Positions 34,611 to 44,285 of a stretch of 64,000 nucleotides of DNA are shown here, piece by piece. Made by a program: the position numbers and the translations under genes. The DNA lies in NCBI GenBank assembly GCA_030539115.1, contig JAUNSR010000001.1:47830-111829 (forward strand), given 5' to 3'. This DNA is from Bacteroidales bacterium. Its GTDB lineage: Bacteria > Bacteroidota > Bacteroidia > Bacteroidales > JAUNSR01. How positions within the stretch are numbered: position 1 is the first letter of the stretch; each line of letters starts with the position of its first letter. Below the pieces are notes generated by a model. It did no database searches. It was not told the origin of the DNA and worked only from the letters and a program-made list of their open reading frames with translations.

Positions 34611-35366
34611 TTACCAATCTTTTTCAACTTTACGTTTCTGAAGTTGCTGCATCTGAGCTTTCTTTACTTTCTCCTGCACCCCCTTCTCATCTTGATTTAA
34701 CGCATTAAGTATCTGCTCGGCAGTCTCCTTAGAAATTTGATCACTTTGCTGAGGCTGTTGTTGCTGTTCTTGCTGCTGATCCTGATTTTGGTCCTTATTT
34801 TGATCTTGTTTGTCTTGATCTTGTTTTTGGTCCTGGTTCTGCTGTTGGTCTTTGTTTTGATCCTGCTTTTCTTTATTTTTATTCTGCTCTTGATCCTCCT
34901 TGTCCTTATCTTTGTTTTGGTCCTGCTGTTGCTGCTGATTCTGAAGTAGTTTTTGAGCTAAAGCCAGATTATATCTTGTTTCATTGTCAGAAGGATTTTG
35001 TCTTAATGATTGTTTGTAATATTCTATTGCCTTATCATATTGTTGCTGTGACATAAAAATATTGCCTGCGTTATGGAGGGTTTCACTAACCACTGATTTA
35101 TCCTGAGTATTTTGAGCAGAAATACCATATTGCTTAATTGCATCTTCATACTTCTGTTGTTTATAAAGAGCATTACCAAGATTAAAAGCAGCCTGTGGAG
35201 AGTTTGGATTAACCTCCTGACTTTTTCTATAATCAATTTCAGCTTGAGTATAATTTTCCTTATTATATTGCTTATTACCTTTTCTTATATTCTGCCTTTC
35301 TGCTTTCTGTGAAAAAGCAGAAAATATCAGAGAAATAAAAAAAAGTGTTGAAAATATTCTTCTCAT
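34611..35366 (-). CDS. batC: BatC: TPR protein with Gln/Asp/Lys-rich tract
   Basis: 251 aa. Signal peptide 1-19, then three TPR-like helix pairs (NSPQAAFNLGNALYKQQKYEDAIKQY and QQYDKAIEYYKQSL are typical) to about residue 140. Residues about 142-205 are a low-complexity tract of Gln, Asp, Lys, Asn and Glu, followed by a short helical C-terminus. This tract is coded by imperfect repeats of GATCAAAACAAG type and is prone to slippage. The gene is 10 bases after batB. Role: periplasmic scaffold of the Bat complex. Confidence 0.9.
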   Translation of the reverse strand: MRRIFSTLFFISLIFSAFSQKAERQNIRKGNKQYNKENYTQAEIDYRKSQEVNPNSPQAAFNLGNALYKQQKYEDAIKQYGISAQNTQDKSVVSETLHNAGNIFMSQQQYDKAIEYYKQSLRQNPSDNETRYNLALAQKLLQNQQQQQDQNKDKDKEDQEQNKNKEKQDQNKDQQQNQDQKQDQDKQDQNKDQNQDQQQEQQQQPQQSDQISKETAEQILNALNQDEKGVQEKVKKAQMQQLQKRKVEKDW

Positions 35367-35376
35367 ACCATAAAAT

Positions 35377-36402
35377 TTAAAAAAGTTTTATCTTGCGAAG
35401 AACGCTGTTCTTTCTGTCAAGAATAAAAATATTAAACAATAAAAGAACAAGAACTGCCCATGCAAAAGGCTGAAACTTCTCATCATAGTCAGAATATACT
35501 CTTGATTCAAGTTCTGTCTTATTCATTTTTTTAACATCATCGGTAAGAGCCTTTAATGCACTGTTTGTATTGTCTGCTCTGACATAAATACCTTTGCCTG
35601 CAGCAGCAATCTCTTTTGCCATCTCTTCATTAAGGCGAGATACTACAACATTTCCCTCTTTATCCTTTTTAAAGCTGTTGACATTTCCGCTGTCATCAGG
35701 AACGGGAGCTCCCTGAGGGTCACCAATTCCAATAACATCAACTTTAATGTTTTTTTCAGCAGCGGCAGTTGCAGCTTCAACGGCATTACCTTCATGATTT
35801 TCACCATCTGTTATCACCACAATAGCTTTGTCACTGGTCTCATTCGGGGTAAATGAGCGGGCAGCCAAATTAATGGCAGCTCCAATAGCTGTACCTTGAG
35901 AAGAAACCATATTAGGGTTGATAGAAGAAAGAAACATTTTAGCAGATACATAGTCACTCGTAATTGGAAGTTGAGTAAAAGCGTCTCCGGCAAAAACAAT
36001 CAATCCCACTTTATCATTTTGCAATTGATCGACAAGCCTGGCAAGCATTTGCTTTGCTTTCTCCAAACGGTTGGGAGCAATATCTCTTGAGAGCATGGAA
36101 TTAGATATATCAAGAGCAATCATTATTTCAACGCCCTCTTTTTTAACCGTTTCAAGTTTGGAACCAAACTGAGGACCCGCTATAACTATTACAAGAAATG
36201 CCAAAGAGATTGTTTGAATAATAAATTTCCAACGTGGTTTTGACGGTGAAACATCAGGCATTAATTGTTCAAGGAGTTTTGGATTCCCGTATTTCTCAAT
36301 ATTCTTTTTTCTTCTTAGTAAAGAATAAATATAAAATATGATGATGCCCGGAACAACAAGTAAAAGCCATAGAAATTCCGGATGGGCAAATTTAAAATAC
36401 AT
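35377..36402 (-). CDS. batB: BatB: von Willebrand A membrane protein
   Basis: 341 aa. Two hydrophobic segments near the N-terminus, a VWA domain (about 88-290) with a complete MIDAS motif DISNS (ALDISNSML) and TxD partner (VITDGENHEG), and one C-terminal helix (about 315-333). The domain should face the periplasm and bind a divalent metal. It pairs with BatA, 17 bases upstream, which is homologous. Confidence 0.92.
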   Translation of the reverse strand: MYFKFAHPEFLWLLLVVPGIIIFYIYSLLRRKKNIEKYGNPKLLEQLMPDVSPSKPRWKFIIQTISLAFLVIVIAGPQFGSKLETVKKEGVEIMIALDISNSMLSRDIAPNRLEKAKQMLARLVDQLQNDKVGLIVFAGDAFTQLPITSDYVSAKMFLSSINPNMVSSQGTAIGAAINLAARSFTPNETSDKAIVVITDGENHEGNAVEAATAAAEKNIKVDVIGIGDPQGAPVPDDSGNVNSFKKDKEGNVVVSRLNEEMAKEIAAAGKGIYVRADNTNSALKALTDDVKKMNKTELESRVYSDYDEKFQPFAWAVLVLLLFNIFILDRKNSVLRKIKLF

Positions 36403-36419
36403 ATCTTTTAAGTTTTTAA

Positions 36420-37409
36420 TTACGGAATTGAACGAAGAAGAGTATTTCTCAACAATATGTGAATCAAAAGCAAAGCAAATGCTGCAAGAGCAAATGGAAG
36501 ATATTCCTCCTGTTTTTTGCTATATTCACGAACGCTGATTTTAGTTTTTTCCATTTGATCAATTTCCTCAAATATCTGACTTAGTTTTCCTTTATCAGTG
36601 GCTCTAAAATACTTACCTCCGGTAATGGCAGCAATATCTTTGAGAGTAGGTTCATCAATATCAACTTTCATATCCTGATAAACAATCTGTCCATAAGGAG
36701 TCCTTGCAGGATAAGGAGCTGTTCCGATAGTTCCAACACCAATAGTATAGACTCTAATTCCAAAAGTCTTTGCAATTTCAGCAGCAGTAACAGGAGCAAC
36801 ATCCCCTGAATTGTTTGTACCATCAGTTAGAAGAATAATTGTCTTTGATTTGGCCTGTCCATCTTTTATTCTATTAATAGCTGTTGCAAGCCCATTGCCT
36901 ATTGCAGTGGCATTGCCATCAATAAGTTCAGTATTAACATCTTTAAGAAGATTTAAGAGAACAGCCTGATCAGTTGTCATAGGACACATCGTAAAACTTT
37001 CCTTAGCAAAGATTACAAGACCGATATTATCAGTTGGACGACCATTAATAAACTGAGCTGCTACATCTTTAGCAGCCTCAACTCTATTTGGTTTAAAATC
37101 TGCAGCCAACATAGAGCCTGAAACATCAAGGGAAAGCATTATATCAATTCCTTCTGTATTACTTTTACTCCAATTATCGGTAGACTGAGGGCGGGCAAGC
37201 ACAACAATCACCATTGCAATGGCACCGAGCAGAATTGCAAAGTTTACATGACGGAGATATTTCTTGTAGCTTGCTGTCATCTTACCAAAAGCACTTAATG
37301 CAGGCACCTGAAGAGAGGCTTGAGCCCCACTTTGTTTCCACAGATACCATGCAACAGCAGGCAAAAGCAGTAATAATAAATATAAATAGTTGGGATTAGC
37401 AAATATCAT
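36420..37409 (-). CDS. batA: BatA: von Willebrand A membrane protein
   Basis: 329 aa. N-terminal helices, VWA domain with MIDAS DVSGS (SLDVSGSML) and TDGTNNSGD, and a C-terminal helix (about 305-323). BatA and BatB are paralogues and may form a heteromeric complex. It follows a 321-aa membrane protein by 22 bases. The usual role is protection of anaerobic growth and survival under oxygen. Confidence 0.92.
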   Translation of the reverse strand: MIFANPNYLYLLLLLLPAVAWYLWKQSGAQASLQVPALSAFGKMTASYKKYLRHVNFAILLGAIAMVIVVLARPQSTDNWSKSNTEGIDIMLSLDVSGSMLAADFKPNRVEAAKDVAAQFINGRPTDNIGLVIFAKESFTMCPMTTDQAVLLNLLKDVNTELIDGNATAIGNGLATAINRIKDGQAKSKTIILLTDGTNNSGDVAPVTAAEIAKTFGIRVYTIGVGTIGTAPYPARTPYGQIVYQDMKVDIDEPTLKDIAAITGGKYFRATDKGKLSQIFEEIDQMEKTKISVREYSKKQEEYLPFALAAFALLLIHILLRNTLLRSIP

Positions 37410-37431
37410 TTTTTCTTTTCTTTAATGTAAA

Positions 37432-38397
37432 TTACGCCTCCTGATCTTTATTGGCTGCATCAACAGTATCTATTGTTTCAACCTCAACAGTCTGAGAAAT
37501 AAACATTTTAGCATTTGCAATGCTTAGTTCATTTTCATCAGCAATAGGTTTCATTTTGGCAAACTTTACATAATCAGCCAAATCAAGGACTTGTTTTAAA
37601 CTTGAAATAGAAGATTTTGTAATCTCCTTATTTTTAATTGCCTGAAGTATCTCTGAAGAGGTCATCTCAAGAGCATAAATATCAAATCTCTCAAGGATGT
37701 AAACTCTGAGAATATCTGTCAGAGCCGTATAATACTCTTTATCCATTCCCTTTTGCCAAAGCTTCTTATCGACCAAATCTTCAAGAGCCTTCATTGCTTC
37801 TAAATGTGGAGGCAGTTTTGGAGCAATATGTTCAATCTCATTTGGATGATCTTTCCTGTATTTCCATCTTTTATAGAAATATAAAGACCAAACAATTATG
37901 AATAGAAAAAATAATACACCCATAACCTCCCAATAATAATCATCAAAAACAAAAGGAGCATTTTTAATACCTTTTATATCATAAAACTCTTTGCTTTCGG
38001 TGTCTACCTGGTAAGTTCCAACTTTTAAAGCTACCTGATTAGAATGTAGAGTATCATTTCCCACTATAAATTCAAAAGGAGGCAGATAATAAAGAGCAGA
38101 ATCAAAAGAGGTTACTAATAAATCCTGTTTAACAGTGATTTTATTGTTTCCAAGATCTATAGTATCATAAGGAGATGCACCCAAAACCTCAATGCCCTTC
38201 ATTATTGTATCCTTAAACACAGGAAATCTCACGACATCGTTTTTATTCTGAGTTACCTCAAGATGAATACCTGTCTGCTCACCAATCATTATTGCAACAG
38301 AATCTATAGAAGCATCTATTTTAACATCCTGTGCATTTGCTCCAAAAGTGCAAACTGAGAACAATAAGATTGCAGCTGTTTTTAATTTAAATTTCAT
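37432..38397 (-). CDS. Bat-operon membrane protein between DUF58 and BatA
   Basis: 321 aa from ATG at 38397 (15 codons in from the longest frame, at the start of the signal peptide MKFKLKTAAILLFSVC). A periplasmic beta domain of about 140 residues (IGEQTGIHLEVTQNKNDVVRFPVF), one helix at about 159-177 and a cytoplasmic helical region with KLWQKGMDKEYYTALTDILRVYI. The C-terminal part resembles the region after the membrane helix of BatD, so it may be a BatD-related partner (DUF4381-like). Function unknown beyond membership of the operon. Confidence 0.82.
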   Translation of the reverse strand: MKFKLKTAAILLFSVCTFGANAQDVKIDASIDSVAIMIGEQTGIHLEVTQNKNDVVRFPVFKDTIMKGIEVLGASPYDTIDLGNNKITVKQDLLVTSFDSALYYLPPFEFIVGNDTLHSNQVALKVGTYQVDTESKEFYDIKGIKNAPFVFDDYYWEVMGVLFFLFIIVWSLYFYKRWKYRKDHPNEIEHIAPKLPPHLEAMKALEDLVDKKLWQKGMDKEYYTALTDILRVYILERFDIYALEMTSSEILQAIKNKEITKSSISSLKQVLDLADYVKFAKMKPIADENELSIANAKMFISQTVEVETIDTVDAANKDQEA

Positions 38398-38547
38398 TAG
38401 ATATAAATACTTAGTTATCCAAAGTTTGCCAGCCTCATTCAATGTAATAAGGATTAAGAAATAAATAACAAAAGAGACAAACTTTGAAATAATGTTATTT
38501 ACTATTTATGAATCGATGTACCTTTCTCTTTAAAATATTAAAGACAA

Positions 38548-39420
38548 TCAGTTTCCTCTTTTCTTAAACATATTTAAAAGAGCAGGAACAAAATCTTCAT
38601 CAGTTGATATAGAAACAGTGTCAACACGGCTCTTATTAAACATCTCAAAAGATTTTTGAGAAGATTCTAACCACCATTTGTTGTAGATTTCCCTTGTTCT
38701 CTTAGATGAAGTGTCAACCCATATCTCCTCTTCGCTTTCAGCATCCCTCATTTTCACAAGACCTACATCAGGCAATTCCTTTTCTCTTGGGTCATAGATT
38801 TGAACAGCAACCATGTCATGTTTTTTGTTTGCTATTGTGAGGGCACTTTGAAAGTCTCCAGCATCTATAAAATCAGAAATAAGGAAAGCAGTGCATCTTT
38901 TCTTTTGAGCATTGGTGATATATTGAAGCACTTTGTTAATATCTGTTCCTCTTTCAACAGGTTGAAAGTTTATAAGTTCACTAATAATAGCAAGTACATG
39001 TTTCTTACCTTTTTGAGGAGGTATGTATTTTTCTATTCTATCGGAAAAGAATATCACTCCAATCTTATCATTATTCTGAATAGCAGAAAAAGCCATTGTT
39101 GCTGCAATTTCTGTAATCATCTCCTGCTTTGTCATATTTACAGTTCCGAATTCTCGGCTTCCGGAAACATCTACAAGAAGCATTACAGTCATTTCTCTCT
39201 CTTCTTCAAATATCTTTATATGAGGAGAGTTTTGTCTGGCAGTTACATTCCAATCAATATCCCTTATATCGTCTCCATATTGATATTCGCGGACCTCTGA
39301 GAAAGCCATTCCCCTCCCTTTAAAGGCTGAATGGTATTGACCGGCAAATACATTTTTGGACAATCCCCGGGTTTTGATTTCTATCTGTCGTACCTTTTTT
39401 AACAATTCACTGGTTTCCAT
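38548..39420 (-). CDS. DUF58 protein of the moxR-bat operon
   Basis: 290 aa cytoplasmic protein. The N-terminal DUF58 signature GMAFSEVREYQYGDDIRDIDWN is partly given here by YQYGDDIRDIDWN; the VWA-like part has a MIDAS-like DVSGS (LLVDVSGSREFG). Found between MoxR and the VWA proteins in most bat operons and thought to work with the MoxR ATPase as a chaperone-like pair. The gap to moxR is 64 bases. Confidence 0.92.
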   Translation of the reverse strand: METSELLKKVRQIEIKTRGLSKNVFAGQYHSAFKGRGMAFSEVREYQYGDDIRDIDWNVTARQNSPHIKIFEEEREMTVMLLVDVSGSREFGTVNMTKQEMITEIAATMAFSAIQNNDKIGVIFFSDRIEKYIPPQKGKKHVLAIISELINFQPVERGTDINKVLQYITNAQKKRCTAFLISDFIDAGDFQSALTIANKKHDMVAVQIYDPREKELPDVGLVKMRDAESEEEIWVDTSSKRTREIYNKWWLESSQKSFEMFNKSRVDTVSISTDEDFVPALLNMFKKRGN

Positions 39421-39484
39421 AAAACACCGGTTATTAATTAATTATTTACTTTTTCTGTTTGGCAACTAACCAAAAAGCAAATTA

Positions 39485-40480
39485 CTAAGGCACTTCAACT
39501 TTATTAAGAATCTCACTAACTACCTCTTCAGAAGTCAAATTATTTGCTTCTGCTTCGTAACTCAAGCCAATACGATGACGCATAACATCATGACTTATTG
39601 CACGTACATCCTCAGGAATTACATATCCTCTTCTTTTTAAAAAGGCATAAGCTCTGGCTGCAAGTGCTAAGTTAATAGATGCACGAGGAGAAGCCCCATA
39701 AGCAATCATACCTTTCATTTCGCTTAGTCCGTGAAGTTCAGGGTAACGGGTAGCAAAGACAATATCAACAATATACTTCTCAATTTTCTCATCAATGTAA
39801 ACTTGATTTACAACTTCTCTGGCATCAAGAATCTCTTGTTTTGAAAGAATAGGTTTTAAATCAATATTTTTACCGCTGATATTCTGACGAATAATTAATT
39901 TTTCTTCTTCCTTCTTTGGATAGTCAATTTTTACTTTAAGCATAAAACGATCCGACTGCGCCTCAGGAAGAGGATAAGTTCCCTCCTGTTCAATAGGATT
40001 CTGGGTTGCCATTACAAGAAATGGAGCTTCAAGCTTATATGTCTGATCTCCTATTGTTACTTGACGCTCCTGCATTGCCTCCAAAAGAGCTGACTGAACT
40101 TTTGCCGGAGCACGGTTAATTTCATCTGCTAAAACAAAATTTGCAAATATCGGTCCTTTCTTAACCGAAAACTCTTCATTCTTTTGAGAATAAACCATTG
40201 TACCAACTACATCGGCCGGCAATAAGTCAGGGGTGAATTGAATTCTATTATATTTAGCATCGATAAGCGAAGCAAGTGATTTGATAGCCAAAGTTTTTGC
40301 CAATCCGGGTACACCTTCAAGAAGAATATGTCCATTTGACAAAAGTCCAATCAATAAAGATTCCACCAAATGTTTTTGACCAACAATTACTTGATCCATT
40401 CCCTGTGTTAGCATATTAACAAAAGAGCTCTTGCTCTCTATCAGTTCATTTAATTGTCTGATATCTACTGTCTGACTCAT
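39485..40480 (-). CDS. moxR: MoxR-type AAA+ ATPase
   Basis: 331 aa. Walker A in EGVPGLAKTLAIKSL, Walker B and MoxR signature LADEINRAPAKVQSALLEAM, and sensor ATQNPIEQEGTYPLPEAQ are complete. MoxR proteins act as chaperones that install cofactors or assemble complexes with VWA partners, encoded here downstream. First gene of the eight-gene operon. Confidence 0.95.
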   Translation of the reverse strand: MSQTVDIRQLNELIESKSSFVNMLTQGMDQVIVGQKHLVESLLIGLLSNGHILLEGVPGLAKTLAIKSLASLIDAKYNRIQFTPDLLPADVVGTMVYSQKNEEFSVKKGPIFANFVLADEINRAPAKVQSALLEAMQERQVTIGDQTYKLEAPFLVMATQNPIEQEGTYPLPEAQSDRFMLKVKIDYPKKEEEKLIIRQNISGKNIDLKPILSKQEILDAREVVNQVYIDEKIEKYIVDIVFATRYPELHGLSEMKGMIAYGASPRASINLALAARAYAFLKRRGYVIPEDVRAISHDVMRHRIGLSYEAEANNLTSEEVVSEILNKVEVP

Positions 40481-40624
40481 AGCTTTAATACAGTTTTATT
40501 TATTTGTTTATTATAATCTTTTCTTTCTATTAATTATTTCCTAATCAATAAGAGTTTTTATTGCATCTAAATGAGAATAGCCCTTAAATTGTTTTACAGG
40601 TAATCGTTTTCTTTTAGACGCCTA

Positions 40625-40632
40625 CAAAATTA
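40625..40632 (-). promoter_or_regulatory. Candidate -7 box of the moxR-bat operon
   Basis: TAATTTTG on the minus strand fits TAnnTTTG; the start codon is 145 bases downstream. No -33 TTTG at the right distance. The long leader could carry regulation. Confidence 0.4.
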
Positions 40633-40801
40633 AGATATTAAGTATAGAGCATATCCCCCCTTAGATTAAAAAATGTAAATAAAGATTTAAAAAAAATTAA
40701 GTTCTTTGTTTTACATAGTACCGAAGTATAGCAAAATTCTTTTGATAACTTTAAACATATATAATTATAGCTTTATAAGAGGAGTAATTTTAAAATAAAC
40801 A

Positions 40802-40816
40802 GAACGAATTTCGTTC
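40802..40816. promoter_or_regulatory. Palindrome GAACGAA-T-TTCGTTC
   Basis: 7-bp arms around one base, upstream of the moxR promoter region. Looks like a dimeric regulator site, factor unknown. Confidence 0.35.
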
Positions 40817-40856
40817 AAAAAATATATTTAAAATTAGATCAATAACTAACACGAAA

Positions 40857-40897
40857 AAAGCCCGAAATTCTATGTATAAACAAAAATCTCGGACTTT
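40857..40897 (-). terminator. Terminator of the rhamnosidase gene
   Basis: 13-bp stem with two wobble pairs in the minus-strand RNA (arms 40857-40869 and 40885-40897), then TTTTTT. It lies about 100 bases after the stop. Confidence 0.75.
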
Positions 40898-40999
40898 ATA
40901 TGTTTAACCATGAAGAATATTTTTTATATCTATAACCTGAAGAGGTTTATGATTTCACCATTAACCTCATGTAAATAAATAAAGAATATTATTCATTTT

Positions 41000-43696
41000 T
41001 TATTTCATTTCATGTTCAATTGTATAGGTACCTGAACCAAGTTTATAATCAGGACGATTTTTAAACTCTCCTTTTGAATTAGGTAAATAAAGTGAAGCAG
41101 TTGTTCCTACAGGAATTGTAACCGTTATCTCCATTTGGTTATCCTCTTTTTTCCAATCTATGCCGGCTTTGCCATAAGGCGTTATCTTGGAATATTTAGC
41201 ATAAGTAAGTTCTTTTGGAGGTTGTGGTTTAAAAATAATATGTTTATATCCTGGATTTGAAGGGTCGGCATTCATTCCGGCAATATCTCTATACAGATAA
41301 TTTAAAGACCCGCCAAACATAGGATGATTTCTGGAATTACCACCATCCCATTGCTCCCAAGTCGTTGTAGCACCTTGAGAAATCCAATACCCAAAACTTG
41401 GAAAATCTCTCTTATTCAATGCTTGATAAGCCTCTTCAACTAATCCATTTTTAGCCAAAGTTTCAAAAAAGAATTGTGTTCCAAATATACCTGTATCAAG
41501 GTGTCCGTTATTTGCTTTTATGTCATTTTTCAAACTTTCTATCACATCAGTTTTATATTCTTCCGGCACACCAATTACAAGAGCAAAAATATTAGCTCCG
41601 TATGCTCCATAAGTTTTATTCTCCACATCATAAAACTTCTTATGGAAAGCTTCTTTTGTCTCATCAGCGAGTTTAGAATAATAGGCAGCTTCCTCATTAT
41701 TACCAACTATAGAGGCGCTTTTAGATGTATAGTCAGCACACCTCCACAGAAAGAATGTATGAACCAACTCATCAGAAGGCATTTTATATGCTGGGCACCA
41801 ATCACCAAGGTTCATCCAATACAAAGGAGATTCCTTTGAAGGAGACTTAGCAAAAAGTGTTTTATCTTCAGTTATAAAGTTTTGCAAATATCTGATATAT
41901 CCTTTCATAGCATCATAATTATTTGCAATCATATCTTTATCCCCATATTGTACATAAAATTCATAAGGCATAATATTAATTGCTGCACCCCAAGCGACTC
42001 CTCCACCACAACCAGGCTGCCAAGGAGCAGCATTTGGCACATAACCTGTTTTTAAATTTTGGGCTTCATTCATATCCTGAATCCATTTATTATAAAAGGA
42101 TGCGACATCAAAGTTGTTCATTACAGTGATACAAGAAACCTGACCATCACCTGTATAGGCAGAACGTTCCCTATGAGGACAATCGCTGGCAACACCGCCA
42201 TGCATATTGTCTGTTTGGCTTCGTCTCCAAATTTTATTTATCTCATTAAAAAGTTTATTTGAACATTCAAATTCACTGTTTACATCAACATCCGTATATA
42301 CAGCTTCAGCACAAATATTATCATTTGACAATTGAGAATCGCTTATTATCTCCACATTCCTAAACACATACCAAGTAAAATGAGTGGAATAATTTTCATT
42401 GCCTGAACCATTTGCAGTATAAATATTTTTCCCATTTGGGGATTCGCTCTTATATTTTATCTCAATAACATCACCCTCTTTAGCATTGATATCCTTAAGT
42501 TTTACCCAGCCTGAGATTTCCTCTCCAAAATCTATACTATAGACATACTTTTTGTTTTCTATATTTTCCTTAAAATCCACTGCTTGATGAGTTTCTTTAA
42601 CTTTATCTGAAGGAGAAGTTTGGGCAACAAGTCTTCCCTCTGGAGCTTTTCTTTCTACAGCCTGAAGCCATTCAGTTTCATCACAATCTGCTTCTGCCCA
42701 ATCTTTAATTTCTTGTCTTGCATCGTATTCTTCACCATAATAAATGCCATCTGCCATAATTGGGCCCTCTTTAACCTTCCATGTAGTGTCAGTTACAACT
42801 TGCTCAACTGAGCCGTCTTCATAATTAACCTGTATCTGTGCAAGTGTCCTTGGAGAACCATAAGGCATAACCCAATTTATCATTGAATTGTAAAAGCCAT
42901 TGCCAAGAGTTATTCCAAGTGCATTTTTACCCATTGAAACAAGTTCTGAAATATCATAGCATAGATACATGACTCTGTAATCCTTAAATTCGTCTTTTAC
43001 TGGAATTCCCTTATTCTCCAAACCCTCCCTTTTTCCGTAATTTGTTTGATTTGGCACTAAAACATCATCACTCACTTTCTGACCATTTGCATAAAGTTCA
43101 AAATAACCAAGGCCGGTTACATAAGCTTCTACATTTTTAAAAGGACGTGTAATATTGAATGATTTTCTAAATATAGGAGCGCGAGAAGGAAGTGCACCTT
43201 CGGCAATTCTTTCTTCACCTTGCCACGGAGCACCAATCCATTTAGCTTTCCACTCATCCTTATTTAATATTCCTGTATGAAAAGAGGCTGGAGAACTCCA
43301 CTGTGAAGGATTGCCATTTTTATCCCAGGTTCTAACCCTCCAATAATAGGTTTTCATCGATTCAAGAGGTTTGCCATCATATCTTACAAGAGTCGATTTA
43401 TCACTTCTTTGTTTATTTGTTTGCCATACATCGGATATTTCACTATTCAAATTGTTAAGCGAAGAGGCTACACTTATCTCATAAGCTTTTTGCTTTTCAT
43501 TTTGAGAATTATTCAAGGCTTCGTTAATCCATGAAAACCTTGGATTAGATACATCCAACACAGAAGGATCAGTTACAAATTCGCAAGTTAAATTACCCGG
43601 AATAAGATTACCCGGTTTTTCTTTTTTAATACTTAGAATTATTATTGTCGCCAAAATCACAGCAACAAGCAATAATTTTTTGGAGATGTTTTTCAT
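41000..43696 (-). CDS. GH78 alpha-L-rhamnosidase
   Basis: 898 aa. The N-terminus is a hydrophobic signal/anchor (about 8-24). Then come a beta-sandwich region with RVRTWDKNGNPSQWS, a carbohydrate-binding-like N domain, and the (alpha/alpha)6 catalytic domain from about 490. DCPHRERSAYTGDGQ near 505-520 is the strongly conserved GH78 acidic motif (usually DCPQRERLGWTGDAQ), and WEQWDGGNSRNHPMFG near 785 is the other signature. It releases terminal rhamnose from pectin (rhamnogalacturonan), flavonoids or bacterial glycans. It is a single gene with no SusCD pair, so substrate is open. Probably periplasmic. Confidence 0.94.
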   Translation of the reverse strand: MKNISKKLLLVAVILATIIILSIKKEKPGNLIPGNLTCEFVTDPSVLDVSNPRFSWINEALNNSQNEKQKAYEISVASSLNNLNSEISDVWQTNKQRSDKSTLVRYDGKPLESMKTYYWRVRTWDKNGNPSQWSSPASFHTGILNKDEWKAKWIGAPWQGEERIAEGALPSRAPIFRKSFNITRPFKNVEAYVTGLGYFELYANGQKVSDDVLVPNQTNYGKREGLENKGIPVKDEFKDYRVMYLCYDISELVSMGKNALGITLGNGFYNSMINWVMPYGSPRTLAQIQVNYEDGSVEQVVTDTTWKVKEGPIMADGIYYGEEYDARQEIKDWAEADCDETEWLQAVERKAPEGRLVAQTSPSDKVKETHQAVDFKENIENKKYVYSIDFGEEISGWVKLKDINAKEGDVIEIKYKSESPNGKNIYTANGSGNENYSTHFTWYVFRNVEIISDSQLSNDNICAEAVYTDVDVNSEFECSNKLFNEINKIWRRSQTDNMHGGVASDCPHRERSAYTGDGQVSCITVMNNFDVASFYNKWIQDMNEAQNLKTGYVPNAAPWQPGCGGGVAWGAAINIMPYEFYVQYGDKDMIANNYDAMKGYIRYLQNFITEDKTLFAKSPSKESPLYWMNLGDWCPAYKMPSDELVHTFFLWRCADYTSKSASIVGNNEEAAYYSKLADETKEAFHKKFYDVENKTYGAYGANIFALVIGVPEEYKTDVIESLKNDIKANNGHLDTGIFGTQFFFETLAKNGLVEEAYQALNKRDFPSFGYWISQGATTTWEQWDGGNSRNHPMFGGSLNYLYRDIAGMNADPSNPGYKHIIFKPQPPKELTYAKYSKITPYGKAGIDWKKEDNQMEITVTIPVGTTASLYLPNSKGEFKNRPDYKLGSGTYTIEHEMK

Positions 43697-44020
43697 TTCG
43701 TATGATATAAAAGGTTTATTATTGATTTAGCAATTAATGTGTTTTATCGATTTTTTCAAAAATATAAATCATCTGTGTTTTTGTTTTGATAGAAATGATA
43801 TAAATTTATAAAAATATGATATTAATATACCATTATGAATATTTTTTAATCTTGAATTTTTATTTTCTTCATGATTTTAGAAAAAAATATTGTAATATAG
43901 CAGTTAAAACGACGTCTTATTTATATATTTTATTTATCACCACATTGATTATATACATTTTTAAATAAAAATACAAGTATATAATTTATGACTTATCATA
44001 TTTTAATCTTCTAATTGATT
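43697..44020. other. Divergent region, rhamnosidase and HU genes
   Basis: AT-rich. Apart from the -7 box at 43757-43764 nothing is recognised; GACGTC at about 43911 is the only GC-containing palindrome. Confidence 0.4.
43757..43764 (-). promoter_or_regulatory. -7 box of the rhamnosidase gene
   Basis: TATTTTTG on the minus strand fits TAnnTTTG, about 60 bases before the start codon. No clear -33 element. Confidence 0.4.
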
Positions 44021-44275
44021 ATGGATCACAAAAAGTTTATGCTTGAACTTCAGAAAAGGACAGGGCTTGACAAAAGCAGACTTGTTTCTTTGTTAAAGAC
44101 TACTCAAGAAGTGATTTATGAACAACAAATAAATCTTAATTCAATATATCTTGACGGCATTGGAGAAATTGTGCCTAAAAAAAGACTTGAATTTATATAC
44201 AAAAATCCCAGAAATCAGGAAGTTGTATTATACCCTCCAAGAATAACCGTTCATTTCAAACCACAAATTTCTAAA
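44021..44275 (+). CDS. HU-family DNA-binding protein, short
   Basis: 84 aa, starting at ATG 44021 (an upstream TTG was rejected). It has the HU/IHF plan: two N-terminal helices (MLELQKRTGLDKSRLVSLLKTTQEVIYEQ), a GIGEIVPKKR turn in place of the usual GFGTF, and an arm containing NPRNQEVVLYPP with the expected NP pair. Arms are shorter and less basic than in canonical HU. It lies 10 bases before the larger HU-LysM gene and is probably co-transcribed, so the two could form a heterodimer. Confidence 0.85.
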
Positions 44276-44285
44276 TAATCAAAAA

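Larger units (their letters stand above)
40481..40999. other. 519-bp region upstream of moxR
   Basis: Contains a -7 box (40625-40632) for moxR, an imperfect palindrome GAACGAATTTCGTTC at 40802-40816 and the rhamnosidase terminator at 40857-40897. No gene. Confidence 0.5.

Noticed and set aside
34737-34949. Open frame of almost pure Leu/Ile/Val on the plus strand
   Set aside because: It is the complement of the Gln/Asp/Lys tract in BatC; the composition is a shadow.
38800-39300. 166-codon plus-strand frame opposite the DUF58 gene
   Set aside because: Composition is that of an antisense frame, and the minus-strand gene has complete domain motifs and operon context.
41474-41839. 121-codon plus-strand frame opposite the rhamnosidase
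   Set aside because: Lies wholly within a well supported GH78 gene; Cys- and His-rich antisense composition.
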